The notes below the pieces were generated by a model. The model searched no databases. It was not told the origin of the DNA and saw only the letters and a program-made list of their open reading frames with translations. Positions 24,845 through 33,911 of a stretch of 64,000 bases of DNA are shown piece after piece (position 1 is the stretch's first letter; every line of letters begins with the position of its first letter). The position numbers were made by a program, and so were the translations under genes. Location: contig NZ_FQWC01000013.1 of NCBI RefSeq assembly GCF_900129555.1, positions 25,811 through 89,810 on the forward strand, read 5' to 3'. Source of the stretch: Flavobacterium defluvii (GTDB lineage: Bacteria; Bacteroidota; Bacteroidia; Flavobacteriales; Flavobacteriaceae).

Positions 24845-25157
24845 TTTTATTTTTTTAATTAGAATGGCAAATTAAAGGAATTATTATTTTGTAAGAAATA
24901 GATTAATTTATTTTTTTATTATTGAAAGTTAATTTTTACAATTACTTTTAAATTTTAGAATTAAAATTTTATTTAATCTGAAGTTTTATAACTTTAATTG
25001 TTTTTTATTTTTTAATATTCTAATAATTTTCCTTTTTTGATAAATTATGAATTTCGCAAAATCATATTCGTATTTATTTAATATGTTTTGTTTTTGACTG
25101 AAATGATTATTTTTTTTGCGGAAATGAGTTATATTCGCATAACTTAAACAAAATAAC
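24845..25157. other. AT-rich divergent intergenic region
   Basis: 313 bases between the barrel gene and the S46 peptidase gene, which read away from each other, so it must hold both promoters. A one-mismatch -7 candidate, TATATTCG, lies at 25130-25137 in front of the peptidase. In the other direction only TTAATTTG (one mismatch) was found near 24871. No stem-loop or small gene is supported. Confidence 0.5.
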
Positions 25158-27302
25158 ATGAAAAAAATAGTTTTATTCTTGACCATGTGCCTAATGGCTT
25201 TTCCTGTGAGAGCCGATGAAGGAATGTGGTTTTTGATGTTTATCGAAAGATTGAACCATAGAGATATGGAAAAAATGGGCTTGCAATTGACAGCCGAAGA
25301 AATTTATAGTATCAATCATCATAGTTTAAAAGATGCGATTGTACAATTTAATGGCGGTTGTACTGCTGAAATCGTTTCTAACAGCGGTTTAGTATTAACA
25401 AATCACCATTGTGGGTATAATGCGATTGCAGAACTTTCAACTGCAGAACAAAACTATTTGAAAGATGGTTTCTGGGCAAAAGATAAAAGTGCCGAGATGA
25501 AACCAAAATCTCTATATGTTCGTTTCTTCGTTCGTATGGATGATGTTTCTAAAAGAATTTTGTCTAAAGTAAATGATACAATGACAGAAACAGAAAGAAA
25601 TAAAATCATTCAGCAGGAAATCGCTATAATTGAAAAAGAAAATAGCGAAAACGGGAAATACACAGTTTCTGTTCGTCCTTTCTTTCAAGGAAATGAATAT
25701 TACTATTTTGTTTACCAAGATTATACAGATGTACGTTTAGTGGGAACGCCGCCGGAAAGTGTTGGTAAATTTGGAGGAGATACAGATAACTGGGAATGGC
25801 CTCGCCAAACAGGAGATTTCTCTATGTTTAGAGTTTATGCTGATAAAGACGGTAATCCGGCTGCTTACTCAAAAGATAATGTGCCTTTAAAACCAAAACA
25901 TTATTTACCAGTAAGTTTAAAAGGTGTAAAAGAAAATGATTTTGCTATGATTTTAGGTTATCCTGGAAGAACTAACCGTTGGATGCCGGCTGGTGGAATT
26001 GAGCAAAACATAAAATATGCATATCCTGCATGGGTTGAAGGTGCAAAAACCGGAATGGATGTAATGAAAAAGTATATGGATAAAGATGTTGCAGTTCGTT
26101 TGCAATATGCATCTAAATATGCTTCTACAGCTAATTACTGGAAAAACCGTCAGGGTATGATCGATGCTTTAACAAAAGCAGGAACGGTAGATACAAAATC
26201 AGCGCAGGAAGATAAATTTTATGAGTGGGCAAGTAAACCGGCAAATAAAGAAAAGTATGAAAATGTAATTCCAACTATTAACGATTATTACAGAGAAACT
26301 AATTTAAAAGCGCGTCACGATAATTACCTAACGCAAGTTTTACGTACTTCTAGTTATGCTGCAAATCCGGCAAATTTAGGAAATGAATTAATTGCATACT
26401 TTAAGGAAAATGATGCAAAGAAAGCTGAGCTGCTGCCAAAGATCAATAAAATGATTGACAATATTTATGGTAATTTTTATGCTCCGCTTGAAAAAGATGT
26501 ATTAACAGCACAATTGAATTTATATGCTTCTAAAGCTGCTGAATATGGACTTGCTCCAGAGGTTGCAAAAATGAAAACTGCCAATAATGGTGATTTTACT
26601 GCTGATGTAGAAAAAGCAACCGAAGTAAGTTATTTTACAACTAAAGAAAAAATATTGGCTTTTATGGCTGATCCAAAACCATTGGCAATTGTACACGATC
26701 CTTTGTATATTATTTCTAATGATTTAGTGACTAAATATCGTGCTAAAACAGATGATCAGGCAAAAGCTGATGATGGTTTTGCAACAGCTTACCGTGAACT
26801 TGTTGAAGGTTTGAGAGAATCAAAATTAAATGCAATTCAGTATCCGGATGCTAACTCAACTTTGAGATTAACTTATGGAAAAGTTCGCGCTTTACCTGCT
26901 GATCCTCGCAACGATGCAGCAATTAATAACTATACAACTATGGAAAGTATGGTTAAAAAGTATAAAGCAGGAGATCAGGAATTTGATTTACCAAAACGTT
27001 TGTTAGAATTAAACAAAGCAAAAGATTTTGGACAATATGCTGATAAAGCAGGTTATATGCCGGTAAACTTTTTGACAGATAATGATATTACAGGAGGAAA
27101 TTCTGGTTCGCCGGTTCTTAATGGAAAAGGAGAGTTAATTGGTCTTGCTTTCGACGGAAATATCGAAGCTATGGCAGGAGATGTTATTTTTGACTCTAAA
27201 TTACAAAGAACGATCAATGTTGATATTCGTTATGTACTTTGGATTATCGATAAATATGCTGGTGCTAAAAATATTATTGATGAATTGACGATTGTGAAAT
27301 AA
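25158..27302 (+). CDS. S46-family dipeptidyl-peptidase, DPP7-like
   Basis: 714 residues with a signal peptide (about 1-19, ending VRA). Serine protease of the chymotrypsin fold: His in TNHHCGYNAI (83-84), Asp region DNWEWPRQTGDF, and Ser649 in TGGNSGSPV. The residue 18 positions after the serine decides specificity in this family: Arg in DPP11 (acidic P1), Gly in DPP7 (hydrophobic P1). Here it is Gly667 in GLAFDGNIEAM, so cleavage after hydrophobic residues is expected. It acts in the periplasm on oligopeptides. It has its own terminator at 27327-27363. Confidence 0.93.
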   Translation: MKKIVLFLTMCLMAFPVRADEGMWFLMFIERLNHRDMEKMGLQLTAEEIYSINHHSLKDAIVQFNGGCTAEIVSNSGLVLTNHHCGYNAIAELSTAEQNYLKDGFWAKDKSAEMKPKSLYVRFFVRMDDVSKRILSKVNDTMTETERNKIIQQEIAIIEKENSENGKYTVSVRPFFQGNEYYYFVYQDYTDVRLVGTPPESVGKFGGDTDNWEWPRQTGDFSMFRVYADKDGNPAAYSKDNVPLKPKHYLPVSLKGVKENDFAMILGYPGRTNRWMPAGGIEQNIKYAYPAWVEGAKTGMDVMKKYMDKDVAVRLQYASKYASTANYWKNRQGMIDALTKAGTVDTKSAQEDKFYEWASKPANKEKYENVIPTINDYYRETNLKARHDNYLTQVLRTSSYAANPANLGNELIAYFKENDAKKAELLPKINKMIDNIYGNFYAPLEKDVLTAQLNLYASKAAEYGLAPEVAKMKTANNGDFTADVEKATEVSYFTTKEKILAFMADPKPLAIVHDPLYIISNDLVTKYRAKTDDQAKADDGFATAYRELVEGLRESKLNAIQYPDANSTLRLTYGKVRALPADPRNDAAINNYTTMESMVKKYKAGDQEFDLPKRLLELNKAKDFGQYADKAGYMPVNFLTDNDITGGNSGSPVLNGKGELIGLAFDGNIEAMAGDVIFDSKLQRTINVDIRYVLWIIDKYAGAKNIIDELTIVK

Positions 27303-27326
27303 TTTTTCAATTCTATTATAAATATT

Positions 27327-27363
27327 AAACCCGACTGATTTTAAAAACATGTCGGGTTTTTTT
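27327..27363 (+). terminator. Terminator of the S46 peptidase gene
   Basis: AAACCCGAC (27327-27335) pairs with GTCGGGTTT (27351-27359), 15-base A-rich loop, then a T run. It shares its stem core with the gcvP and obg terminators. Confidence 0.85.
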
Positions 27364-27409
27364 GTTACTAATTTATCTATAAAAGGAAATAACACATTTT
27401 ATATTTCCT

Positions 27410-27417
27410 TATTTTTG
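27410..27417 (+). promoter_or_regulatory. Candidate -7 element for mpl
   Basis: TATTTTTG matches TAnnTTTG, 71 bases before the ATG at 27489. No -33 TTG is evident. Confidence 0.35.
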
Positions 27418-27488
27418 AAAAATAATTATTGAGTTTTATTAGTTATTTCGATTAACCGATTGAACAGTTTAACGATTAAACATTTTAA

Positions 27489-28844
27489 ATGAAAACACAT
27501 TTCATCGCTATAGGCGGAAGCGCTATGCACAATCTTGCATTGGCATTACATAATAAAGGATATCAGGTTACAGGAAGTGATGATGCTATTTTTGAACCTT
27601 CAAAATCAAGATTAGAAAAAAAAGGAATTCTGCCTGCAGAAATGGGCTGGTTTCCTGAAAAAATTACTGCCGACATTGACGCCATAATTCTTGGAATGCA
27701 TGCTAAAGCTGATAATCCAGAATTGTTGAAAGCGCAGGAATTAGGATTGAAAATTTATTCATACCCGGAATTTTTATACGAACAATCGAAAAATAAAACT
27801 CGTGTAGTTATTGGAGGTTCTCACGGAAAAACTACCATTACTTCGATGATTTTGCACGTTATGCATTACCATAATATTGAAGTTGATTATATGGTTGGTG
27901 CGCAATTAGCAGGTTTTGATACGATGGTTCACTTGACAGAAGAAAATGATTTTATGGTTTTGGAAGGAGATGAATATTTATCATCGCCAATAGATCGTCG
28001 TCCGAAGTTTCATTTGTATCAACCAAATATTGCTTTGATTTCCGGAATTGCCTGGGATCACATTAATGTGTTTCCAACTTATGAAAATTATGTGGAGCAA
28101 TTTGAGATCTTTATTTCTAAAATTACAAACGGCGGTATTTTAGTTTATAATGAAAATGACCCCGAAGTAAAACGAGTTTCTGAGGCTGCGACAAACCCAA
28201 TTCGAAAATTACCTTACAGTACTCCGGAATATTCGGTTGCTGATGGTATAACTTTATTAAAAACACCGGAAGGTGATATGCCAATCGAAGTTTTTGGTGC
28301 TCACAATTTGAATAATCTTGCCGGAGCAAAATGGATCTGCCAAAATATGGGCGTTGACGAAGCTGATTTTTATGAAGCAATTGCAAGTTTTAAAGGCGCA
28401 TCTAAACGTTTAGAAAAAATTGCCGAAGGAAAAGGGAAAGTTGCCTATAAAGATTTTGCGCATTCGCCAAGTAAAGTAGCCGCAACAACTAAAGCTGTAA
28501 AAGAACAATATCCAAACAGAACTTTGGTCGCTTGTTTAGAATTGCATACATATAGTAGTTTAAATGCTGAGTTTTTGAAAGAGTACGAAGGAGCATTAGA
28601 ATATGCTGATGTTGCCGTTGTATTTTATTCTCCCGATGCTGTAAAAATTAAACAATTGGAAGAAGTTACTTATAAGCAAATTGCAACTTCATTCAATAGA
28701 AAAGATTTAATTATTTATACTAATCCAGCTGAGTTTAAAGAATATTTATTCAACTTAAATCTTGATAATTCTGCACTCTTATTAATGAGTTCAGGAAATT
28801 ACGGTGGTTTAAATTTTGACGAAGTAAAACAATTGATTGAATAA
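27489..28844 (+). CDS. mpl: UDP-MurNAc:L-Ala-gamma-D-Glu-meso-DAP ligase (Mpl-like Mur ligase)
   Basis: 451 residues with Mur ligase architecture. The N-terminal nucleotide part is HFIAIGGSAMHNLALALH (about 4-21). The ATP-binding P-loop is VVIGGSHGKTTITS near residue 108. The central stretch LEGDEYLSSPIDRRPKFHLY is typical of Mpl rather than MurC, as is AWDHINVFPTYENY. A C-terminal substrate-holding domain follows (from about 320, KVAYKDFAHSPSKV). Mpl recycles murein tripeptide onto UDP-MurNAc. MurC is the main alternative; the first-domain motif and the SPID segment argue for Mpl. Monocistronic, with a candidate promoter at 27410. Confidence 0.85.
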   Translation: MKTHFIAIGGSAMHNLALALHNKGYQVTGSDDAIFEPSKSRLEKKGILPAEMGWFPEKITADIDAIILGMHAKADNPELLKAQELGLKIYSYPEFLYEQSKNKTRVVIGGSHGKTTITSMILHVMHYHNIEVDYMVGAQLAGFDTMVHLTEENDFMVLEGDEYLSSPIDRRPKFHLYQPNIALISGIAWDHINVFPTYENYVEQFEIFISKITNGGILVYNENDPEVKRVSEAATNPIRKLPYSTPEYSVADGITLLKTPEGDMPIEVFGAHNLNNLAGAKWICQNMGVDEADFYEAIASFKGASKRLEKIAEGKGKVAYKDFAHSPSKVAATTKAVKEQYPNRTLVACLELHTYSSLNAEFLKEYEGALEYADVAVVFYSPDAVKIKQLEEVTYKQIATSFNRKDLIIYTNPAEFKEYLFNLNLDNSALLLMSSGNYGGLNFDEVKQLIE

Positions 28845-29015
28845 GGATTAGTCAATTTGAAAATTAATGAATGTGTCAATTGCTTTTTGCAGCTGGCACA
28901 TTTTTTTATTGAAATTTCCAAATTTATTTAAAGTAATATTTTTCTTATTTTTTAATATATTCGCCATGAAGATTAAGAGGAATGTTTTTCTTCAAATAAT
29001 TAAATTTTATTTTAA

Positions 29016-29705
29016 ATGAAAACTTCAAATTTCCCTATTACTAATTGGTCAGACGATGATAAGCCAAGGGAAAAATTAATGCTTAAGGGAAAAGTTGCTT
29101 TAAGTGATGCTGAATTGATGGCTATTTTAATTGGTTCTGGCAATCGAAATGAATCTGCTGTTGCATTAAGTCAGCGAATTTTAGCTAGTGCGGGAAATCT
29201 AAATTCTTTAGGGAAAATGTCTATTTCTCAATTGATGCAATTTAAAGGAATTGGTGAAGCTAAAGCGATTACAATTATTGCAGCTTTAGAATTAGGGCGT
29301 AGAAGAAGGGCAGAAGATAAGATAGAGTTGTCAAAAATAACATCAAGCAAAATTGCTTTTGAAATTATGCAGCCTATCATTGGCGAATTATCTCATGAAG
29401 AATTTTGGGTGCTTTTTCTTAATAATTCGAATAAAGTCATTTCTAAATCGCAATTGAGCAAAGGTGGAATTTCGGGAACTATTGTTGATACCCGGCTTGT
29501 TTTTAAATTAGCACTCGAAAATGGAGCTACAGGATTGATTTTGTGTCACAATCACCCATCTGGCAATTTAAATCCAAGTGATGCTGACAGACAAATCACT
29601 AAGAAAATGAAAACAGCAGGTGAGGTTTTAGATGTTAAAGTTTTAGATCATTTGATTATTACTGAAACAAAATATTATAGTTTTGTAGATGAAGGAACAT
29701 TTTAA
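29016..29705 (+). CDS. radC: RadC-family protein with JAB/MPN domain
   Basis: 229 residues. The N-terminal helix-hairpin-helix part includes FKGIGEAKAITIIAALELG (about 72-90). The JAMM motif is in LCHNHPSGNLNPSDAD near residues 176-191, with the acidic partner earlier in the domain (ELSHEEFWVLF). The metal-binding set appears complete. The historical link to DNA repair is doubtful and the biological role is unknown. It is followed after three bases by yjjG and then a hypothetical gene, which suggests one operon. A weak -7 (TATATTCG) sits at 28956-28963. Confidence 0.92.
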   Translation: MKTSNFPITNWSDDDKPREKLMLKGKVALSDAELMAILIGSGNRNESAVALSQRILASAGNLNSLGKMSISQLMQFKGIGEAKAITIIAALELGRRRRAEDKIELSKITSSKIAFEIMQPIIGELSHEEFWVLFLNNSNKVISKSQLSKGGISGTIVDTRLVFKLALENGATGLILCHNHPSGNLNPSDADRQITKKMKTAGEVLDVKVLDHLIITETKYYSFVDEGTF

Positions 29706-29708
29706 TCT

Positions 29709-30395
29709 ATGAATACCAACATTACAGACATTTTTTTTGATTTAGATCATACACTTTGGGATTTTGATAAAAATTCAGAAATGGCTTTTGATCGCATTTT
29801 TAAGAATAACTTTGGAGAAATTAAAATTCAGGATTTTATCGAAAAATATGTTCCCATAAATCAGGAATGCTGGCGCTTGTATCAAAATGATCAAATTACA
29901 CATCAGGAATTGCGTTACAACCGATTAAAGTTTTCTTTTGATGCTTTAAATTATGCAATATCAGATGAAAATATAAATCAGATTGCCAATGATTATATTG
30001 AATTTCTGACCGATAATAATTATCTTTTTGACGGTGCAATTGAAGTTTTAGAATATTTAAAACCAAAATATAAGCTTCATATTATCACAAACGGCTTTGC
30101 AAATGTTCAAACCAAGAAAATTAATAATGCTGCTCTTGGAGGTTATTTTAGTACAATTACAAATTCTGAATTAGCCGGTGTTAAAAAACCAAATAGTATT
30201 ATCTTTGATTATGCTGTCAATTTGGCTCAGGCATCAAAAGAGAACAGTATTATGATTGGAGACGATCTTGATGCAGATGTTAACGGTGCTTTAAATGCCG
30301 GGCTTGACGCTATTTTCTTTAATATAAGAAATATTGAAGTCCCAGAAAATTTTAAACAAATTAACCATTTACTAGAACTAAAAAAATATTTATAA
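29709..30395 (+). CDS. yjjG: YjjG-family HAD pyrimidine nucleotidase
   Basis: 228 residues. HAD motif I FFDLDHTLWDF (about 9-19), motif II with ITNGF near residue 122, motif III around KKPNSIIFDYA, and motif IV MIGDDLDADVNGALNAG near residue 185. YjjG enzymes remove the phosphate from non-canonical pyrimidine nucleotides, for house-cleaning. It starts three bases after the radC stop and ends two bases before the next gene. Confidence 0.9.
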   Translation: MNTNITDIFFDLDHTLWDFDKNSEMAFDRIFKNNFGEIKIQDFIEKYVPINQECWRLYQNDQITHQELRYNRLKFSFDALNYAISDENINQIANDYIEFLTDNNYLFDGAIEVLEYLKPKYKLHIITNGFANVQTKKINNAALGGYFSTITNSELAGVKKPNSIIFDYAVNLAQASKENSIMIGDDLDADVNGALNAGLDAIFFNIRNIEVPENFKQINHLLELKKYL

Positions 30396-30397
30396 TT

Positions 30398-31141
30398 ATG
30401 AAACTAAAAGCTTTATTGGCTCTTCTTCTTTGCTCTTTCATTGGATTTTCACAATCTGTTAATGATTACAAAGCTGTGATAATTCCTTTAAAATATGATT
30501 TTATTAAAACTGAAAATCAGTATAGATTAGCTACTTTAACAAAATCAAATTTGCTAAAAGCAGGATTTCAGGCTTTTTATACAAATGAGCAAATTCCGGC
30601 TGGATTTGACAGATGTGAACTTTTGTATATTGATGTTAAAAAAGACAATGCATTTTTAGTAACAAAGCTTTTTATTCAGTTTAAAGATTGCTACGGAAAA
30701 GTGATTTACACTTCTGAAACTGGAAAAAGCAGAGAAAAAGATTATGAAGTTGCCTATAAAGAAAGTCTTGAAAATGCGTTTGTATCTGTAATCGCATTGC
30801 ATTATGCATACAGTGGAAAATCTGTTTCTACAGTTTCTTCAAATGTTACACAAGCCGCTGTACCTGTTACTGCGGTTGCCAATACTCCAATTGAAGAAAA
30901 ACCTGTGGCTAATCTATCAGATCCAAATTTATTATATGCACAGCCAACAGAAAATGGTTATCAATTGATTGACAAAACACCGAAAGTGGTAATGAAATTA
31001 TTAAAAACGTCACGTCCTGATTCTTTTATAGCTATTAAAGACGGAATTCAAGGTTCTTTAAACGCAAAAGATAATCAGTGGTATTTTGAGTATTACCAAA
31101 ATGATAAATTGGTTTCAGAAAAAATCTCAGTAAAATTTTAA
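30398..31141 (+). CDS. Secreted hypothetical protein (247 residues)
   Basis: A signal peptide (about 1-19, ending IGFSQ) is clear. The mature part has a first domain of about 110 residues (YKAVIIPLKYDFIKTENQYR to ALHYAY) with two cysteines in DRCELLYIDV and FKDCYGK. A flexible Val/Thr/Ala-rich linker then leads to a C-terminal module from about residue 180 (LLYAQPTENGYQLIDKTPK to EKISVKF). I do not recognise the family. It is the third gene of the radC-yjjG unit, with a two-base gap, so it is almost certainly co-transcribed. Confidence 0.75.
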   Translation: MKLKALLALLLCSFIGFSQSVNDYKAVIIPLKYDFIKTENQYRLATLTKSNLLKAGFQAFYTNEQIPAGFDRCELLYIDVKKDNAFLVTKLFIQFKDCYGKVIYTSETGKSREKDYEVAYKESLENAFVSVIALHYAYSGKSVSTVSSNVTQAAVPVTAVANTPIEEKPVANLSDPNLLYAQPTENGYQLIDKTPKVVMKLLKTSRPDSFIAIKDGIQGSLNAKDNQWYFEYYQNDKLVSEKISVKF

Positions 31142-31154
31142 AATATAATTCGGT

Positions 31155-32432
31155 TTAATATCCGTATTTATCTTTCCAACGGTTCTTTAAAAATTCGCGG
31201 TTGCTGTTCTCTCTGGAATTGCTTCCCGGATTGTAAAGAACCGTTTCTTTTATAGCATCGGGTAAAAATTCTTGTTCAGCAAAATTGTTTGCATAGTCAT
31301 GTGAATATTTATAATCTTCACCATAACCCAATTCTTTCATCAGTTTTGTTGGAGCATTTCGTAAATGAATTGGAACTGGTAAATCTCCAGTTTGTTTTAC
31401 CAGTTGCTGTGCATTTCCTATTGCCATATAGGATGCATTGCTTTTTGGCGATGTTGCCAGATAAATGGCACATTGGCTCAAAATGATACGGCTTTCCGGA
31501 TATCCAATTGTTGATACGGCCTGAAAGGTATTATTTGCCATAATAAAAGCAGTTGGATTGGCATTTCCTATATCTTCACTTGATAAAATCAACATTCTTC
31601 GGGCAATAAATTTTACATCTTCGCCGCCTTCAATCATTCTTGCCAGCCAATATACGGCACCGTTTGGATCACTTCCTCTGATAGATTTTATAAATGCAGA
31701 AACTATGTCATAATGCTGTTCTCCTGTTTTGTCATACAAAACAGTATTTTGCTGTACTAATTCAAGAACTCGATCGTTTGTTATTACGATTTCATCATTT
31801 GCGGAAGCATTTACAACAAGTTCAAAAATATTAAGTAATTTTCTTCCGTCACCGCCAGAAAGTCGTAGCAGAGCTTCAGTTTCTTTTAAAGTTATATTTT
31901 TTGATGCAAGTTCTTTATCAATCTTCATTGCGCGATGCAATAAAGCTTCTAAATCATCTTTTGTAAAAGCATTTAAGATATATACCTGACTGCGGGATAA
32001 TAATGCGGGAATGACCTCAAAACTTGGGTTTTCGGTTGTTGCACCAATTAGTGTTATCCATCCTTTTTCGACAGCGGCTAATAAAGAATCTTGTTGTGAT
32101 TTGCTAAAACGATGAATCTCATCAATAAACAAAATCGGATTTTTTGCAGTAAACAATCCTCCGCTTTGTTTCGCTTTTTCAATTACATCACGAATATCTT
32201 TTACACCAGAATTTATAGCGCTTAATTCATAAAAAGGGCGTTTAGATTCCTGCGCGATAATTTGAGCCAGAGTTGTCTTTCCTGTTCCGGGTGGCCCCCA
32301 AAAAATAAGTGAAGGAATTATCCCTCTCGAAATTTGCTGGGTCAACGAGCCATTTGGGCCAACTAAGTGACTCTGACTGATATAATCTTCTAGTTTCTGT
32401 GGGCGAATACGCTCTGCTAAAGGTGCTTCCAT
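31155..32432 (-). CDS. rarA: Replication-associated recombination protein RarA/MgsA
   Basis: 425 residues, AAA+ clamp-loader-like ATPase. Walker A is WGPPGTGKTTLAQ, near residues 44-56; Walker B is ILFIDEIHRF, near residue 100; sensor 1 is IGATTENPSF. The C-terminal lid and tetramerisation region runs from about 250, with SIRGSDPNGAVYWLARM. It acts at stalled forks with SSB and RecA. It ends 14 bases from the convergent hypothetical gene, with no terminator between them. Confidence 0.96.
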   Translation of the reverse strand: MEAPLAERIRPQKLEDYISQSHLVGPNGSLTQQISRGIIPSLIFWGPPGTGKTTLAQIIAQESKRPFYELSAINSGVKDIRDVIEKAKQSGGLFTAKNPILFIDEIHRFSKSQQDSLLAAVEKGWITLIGATTENPSFEVIPALLSRSQVYILNAFTKDDLEALLHRAMKIDKELASKNITLKETEALLRLSGGDGRKLLNIFELVVNASANDEIVITNDRVLELVQQNTVLYDKTGEQHYDIVSAFIKSIRGSDPNGAVYWLARMIEGGEDVKFIARRMLILSSEDIGNANPTAFIMANNTFQAVSTIGYPESRIILSQCAIYLATSPKSNASYMAIGNAQQLVKQTGDLPVPIHLRNAPTKLMKELGYGEDYKYSHDYANNFAEQEFLPDAIKETVLYNPGSNSRENSNREFLKNRWKDKYGY

Positions 32433-32591
32433 TTTGTAAAATTACTACTTTCATGTCTAAAATTTATTATATGAAAAGTGATATACTGTTTTATGATTAA
32501 CATTTAACATAAATGTATTGGCTGACAAATTATCAGTAATTTTTGTTTGGATAGTTTTTTGATGACAGTTGTATAATCAAAATTGAGTTTT

Positions 32592-33356
32592 ATGAATGAT
32601 AACCACTTTAAATTTTCAAATGCAGTAATTGGCCTTCCATTATTTTTTGTGCTTTTTTTATGGATTATTTATTGGATGCAGATTCGATTTGATTTTGATT
32701 TTTATCAACACGGTATTTATCCGAGAGATTTTTCGGGTTTGCAAGGAGTTTTATTCAGTCCTTTTATTCATGAAAATTTAGAACATTTATATAATAATTC
32801 AATTCCGCTTTTGGTATTGATGGCGGCAATGCAATTTTTTTATCCAAAACAAACATTTGCTGTTATTGGTTACGGAATTTTATTTTCAGGATTAATAACA
32901 TGGATTATTGGCCGGGCAAATTTTCATATTGGCGCGAGCGGATTAATTTATGTTTTGGTAAGTTTTATATTTTTTAAAGGAATTCAAACAAAATACTATC
33001 GTCTTGTGGCGCTTTCACTTTCTGTTATTTTGCTTTATGGCGGTATGATTTGGTATGTTTTTCCGGATGTAGATGTCAAAATTTCCTGGGAGGGACATTT
33101 AGCTGGATTTATAACCGGATTTGGACTTTCTGTATATTATAAAACACCTGAATATACAAAGCCAATACTTTACGATTGGCAGAAGCCGGATTTTGATCCG
33201 CAGCAAGATTCGTTTATGAAACATTTTGATGAAAACGGAAATTTTGTTAATACAGAAGTCGAAGAGGAGGAAGGACAGAATTCTGATTCGTATTTTAACT
33301 CAACTATTGAAGTTAATTATATTGTAACCAAAAGAGAATCAGATGATAATGTTTAG
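32592..33356 (+). CDS. Rhomboid-family intramembrane serine protease
   Basis: 254 residues from ATG at 32592. The longer frame uses TTG at 32583, which adds three residues and is rejected. About six membrane helices lie between residues 12 and 190. Catalytic Ser in FHIGASGLIY (near 118) and His in WEGHLAGFITGF (near 170) form the dyad; HENLEHLYNNSIP matches the rhomboid HxxxxHxxxN motif. The last 60 residues form an acidic soluble tail (EVEEEEGQNSDSY) that is unusual for core rhomboids. Substrate unknown. It lies divergent from rarA. Confidence 0.9.
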   Translation: MNDNHFKFSNAVIGLPLFFVLFLWIIYWMQIRFDFDFYQHGIYPRDFSGLQGVLFSPFIHENLEHLYNNSIPLLVLMAAMQFFYPKQTFAVIGYGILFSGLITWIIGRANFHIGASGLIYVLVSFIFFKGIQTKYYRLVALSLSVILLYGGMIWYVFPDVDVKISWEGHLAGFITGFGLSVYYKTPEYTKPILYDWQKPDFDPQQDSFMKHFDENGNFVNTEVEEEEGQNSDSYFNSTIEVNYIVTKRESDDNV

Positions 33357-33408
33357 TTGTTAAGTAAAATGATTAATTTTGTTATAGGAATTAATATCTA
33401 ATTGTATC

Positions 33409-33906
33409 ATGAAAAAGTTTTTCTTAACAATTTTGATTTTAACAGCTATTGAGGCTTTTGCACAGTGTGATATCAAAAACAGAGTGCTTGCAGATGGCTC
33501 GATGGTTTATTATTTTGATCCTGCTGTTTTTTACACTACAAAATCTAAATCGTTAAAAATTAACATTGTAACAGATAAAGAGAATTATTTTGTGGCTTTG
33601 CAGCCGATACCATTTCCTGAAAAAAAAGTTGGAAAAAAAATAACAGATGATTTAATTATTCATTTGGCAAATAATGAAGAGTATAAGTTGCCGCATTATG
33701 ATACACAATATTTTCAAAATGATTCAATTATGCAGGTCTTATATTTGATAAATAATAAAGATATTGAAGCTTTTTCTAAATTTGAAGCAGTTGTTGCGTC
33801 AATTAATATGAAAGGAACTGAATTTATTCGTGATTACAATTTTAAACTGCATAAAGACGAGATTATAAAACAGCTTGCATGCTTTTTAAAAAAAGAGGAA
33901 AAATAG
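33409..33906 (+). CDS. Secreted hypothetical protein (165 residues)
   Basis: Signal peptide about 1-18 (MKKFFLTILILTAIEAFAQ). The mature part has two cysteines (QCDIKNRVLADG and LACFLKKEEK) and a mixed strand/helix pattern. No domain is recognised. It follows the rhomboid gene by 50 bases on the same strand and converges tightly with the DUF2490 gene (five bases between stops). Confidence 0.72.
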   Translation: MKKFFLTILILTAIEAFAQCDIKNRVLADGSMVYYFDPAVFYTTKSKSLKINIVTDKENYFVALQPIPFPEKKVGKKITDDLIIHLANNEEYKLPHYDTQYFQNDSIMQVLYLINNKDIEAFSKFEAVVASINMKGTEFIRDYNFKLHKDEIIKQLACFLKKEEK

Positions 33907-33911
33907 AGATG

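Noticed and set aside
25158..27302. DPP11-type (acidic P1) specificity
   Set aside because: The position that is Arg in DPP11 is Gly here (Gly667).
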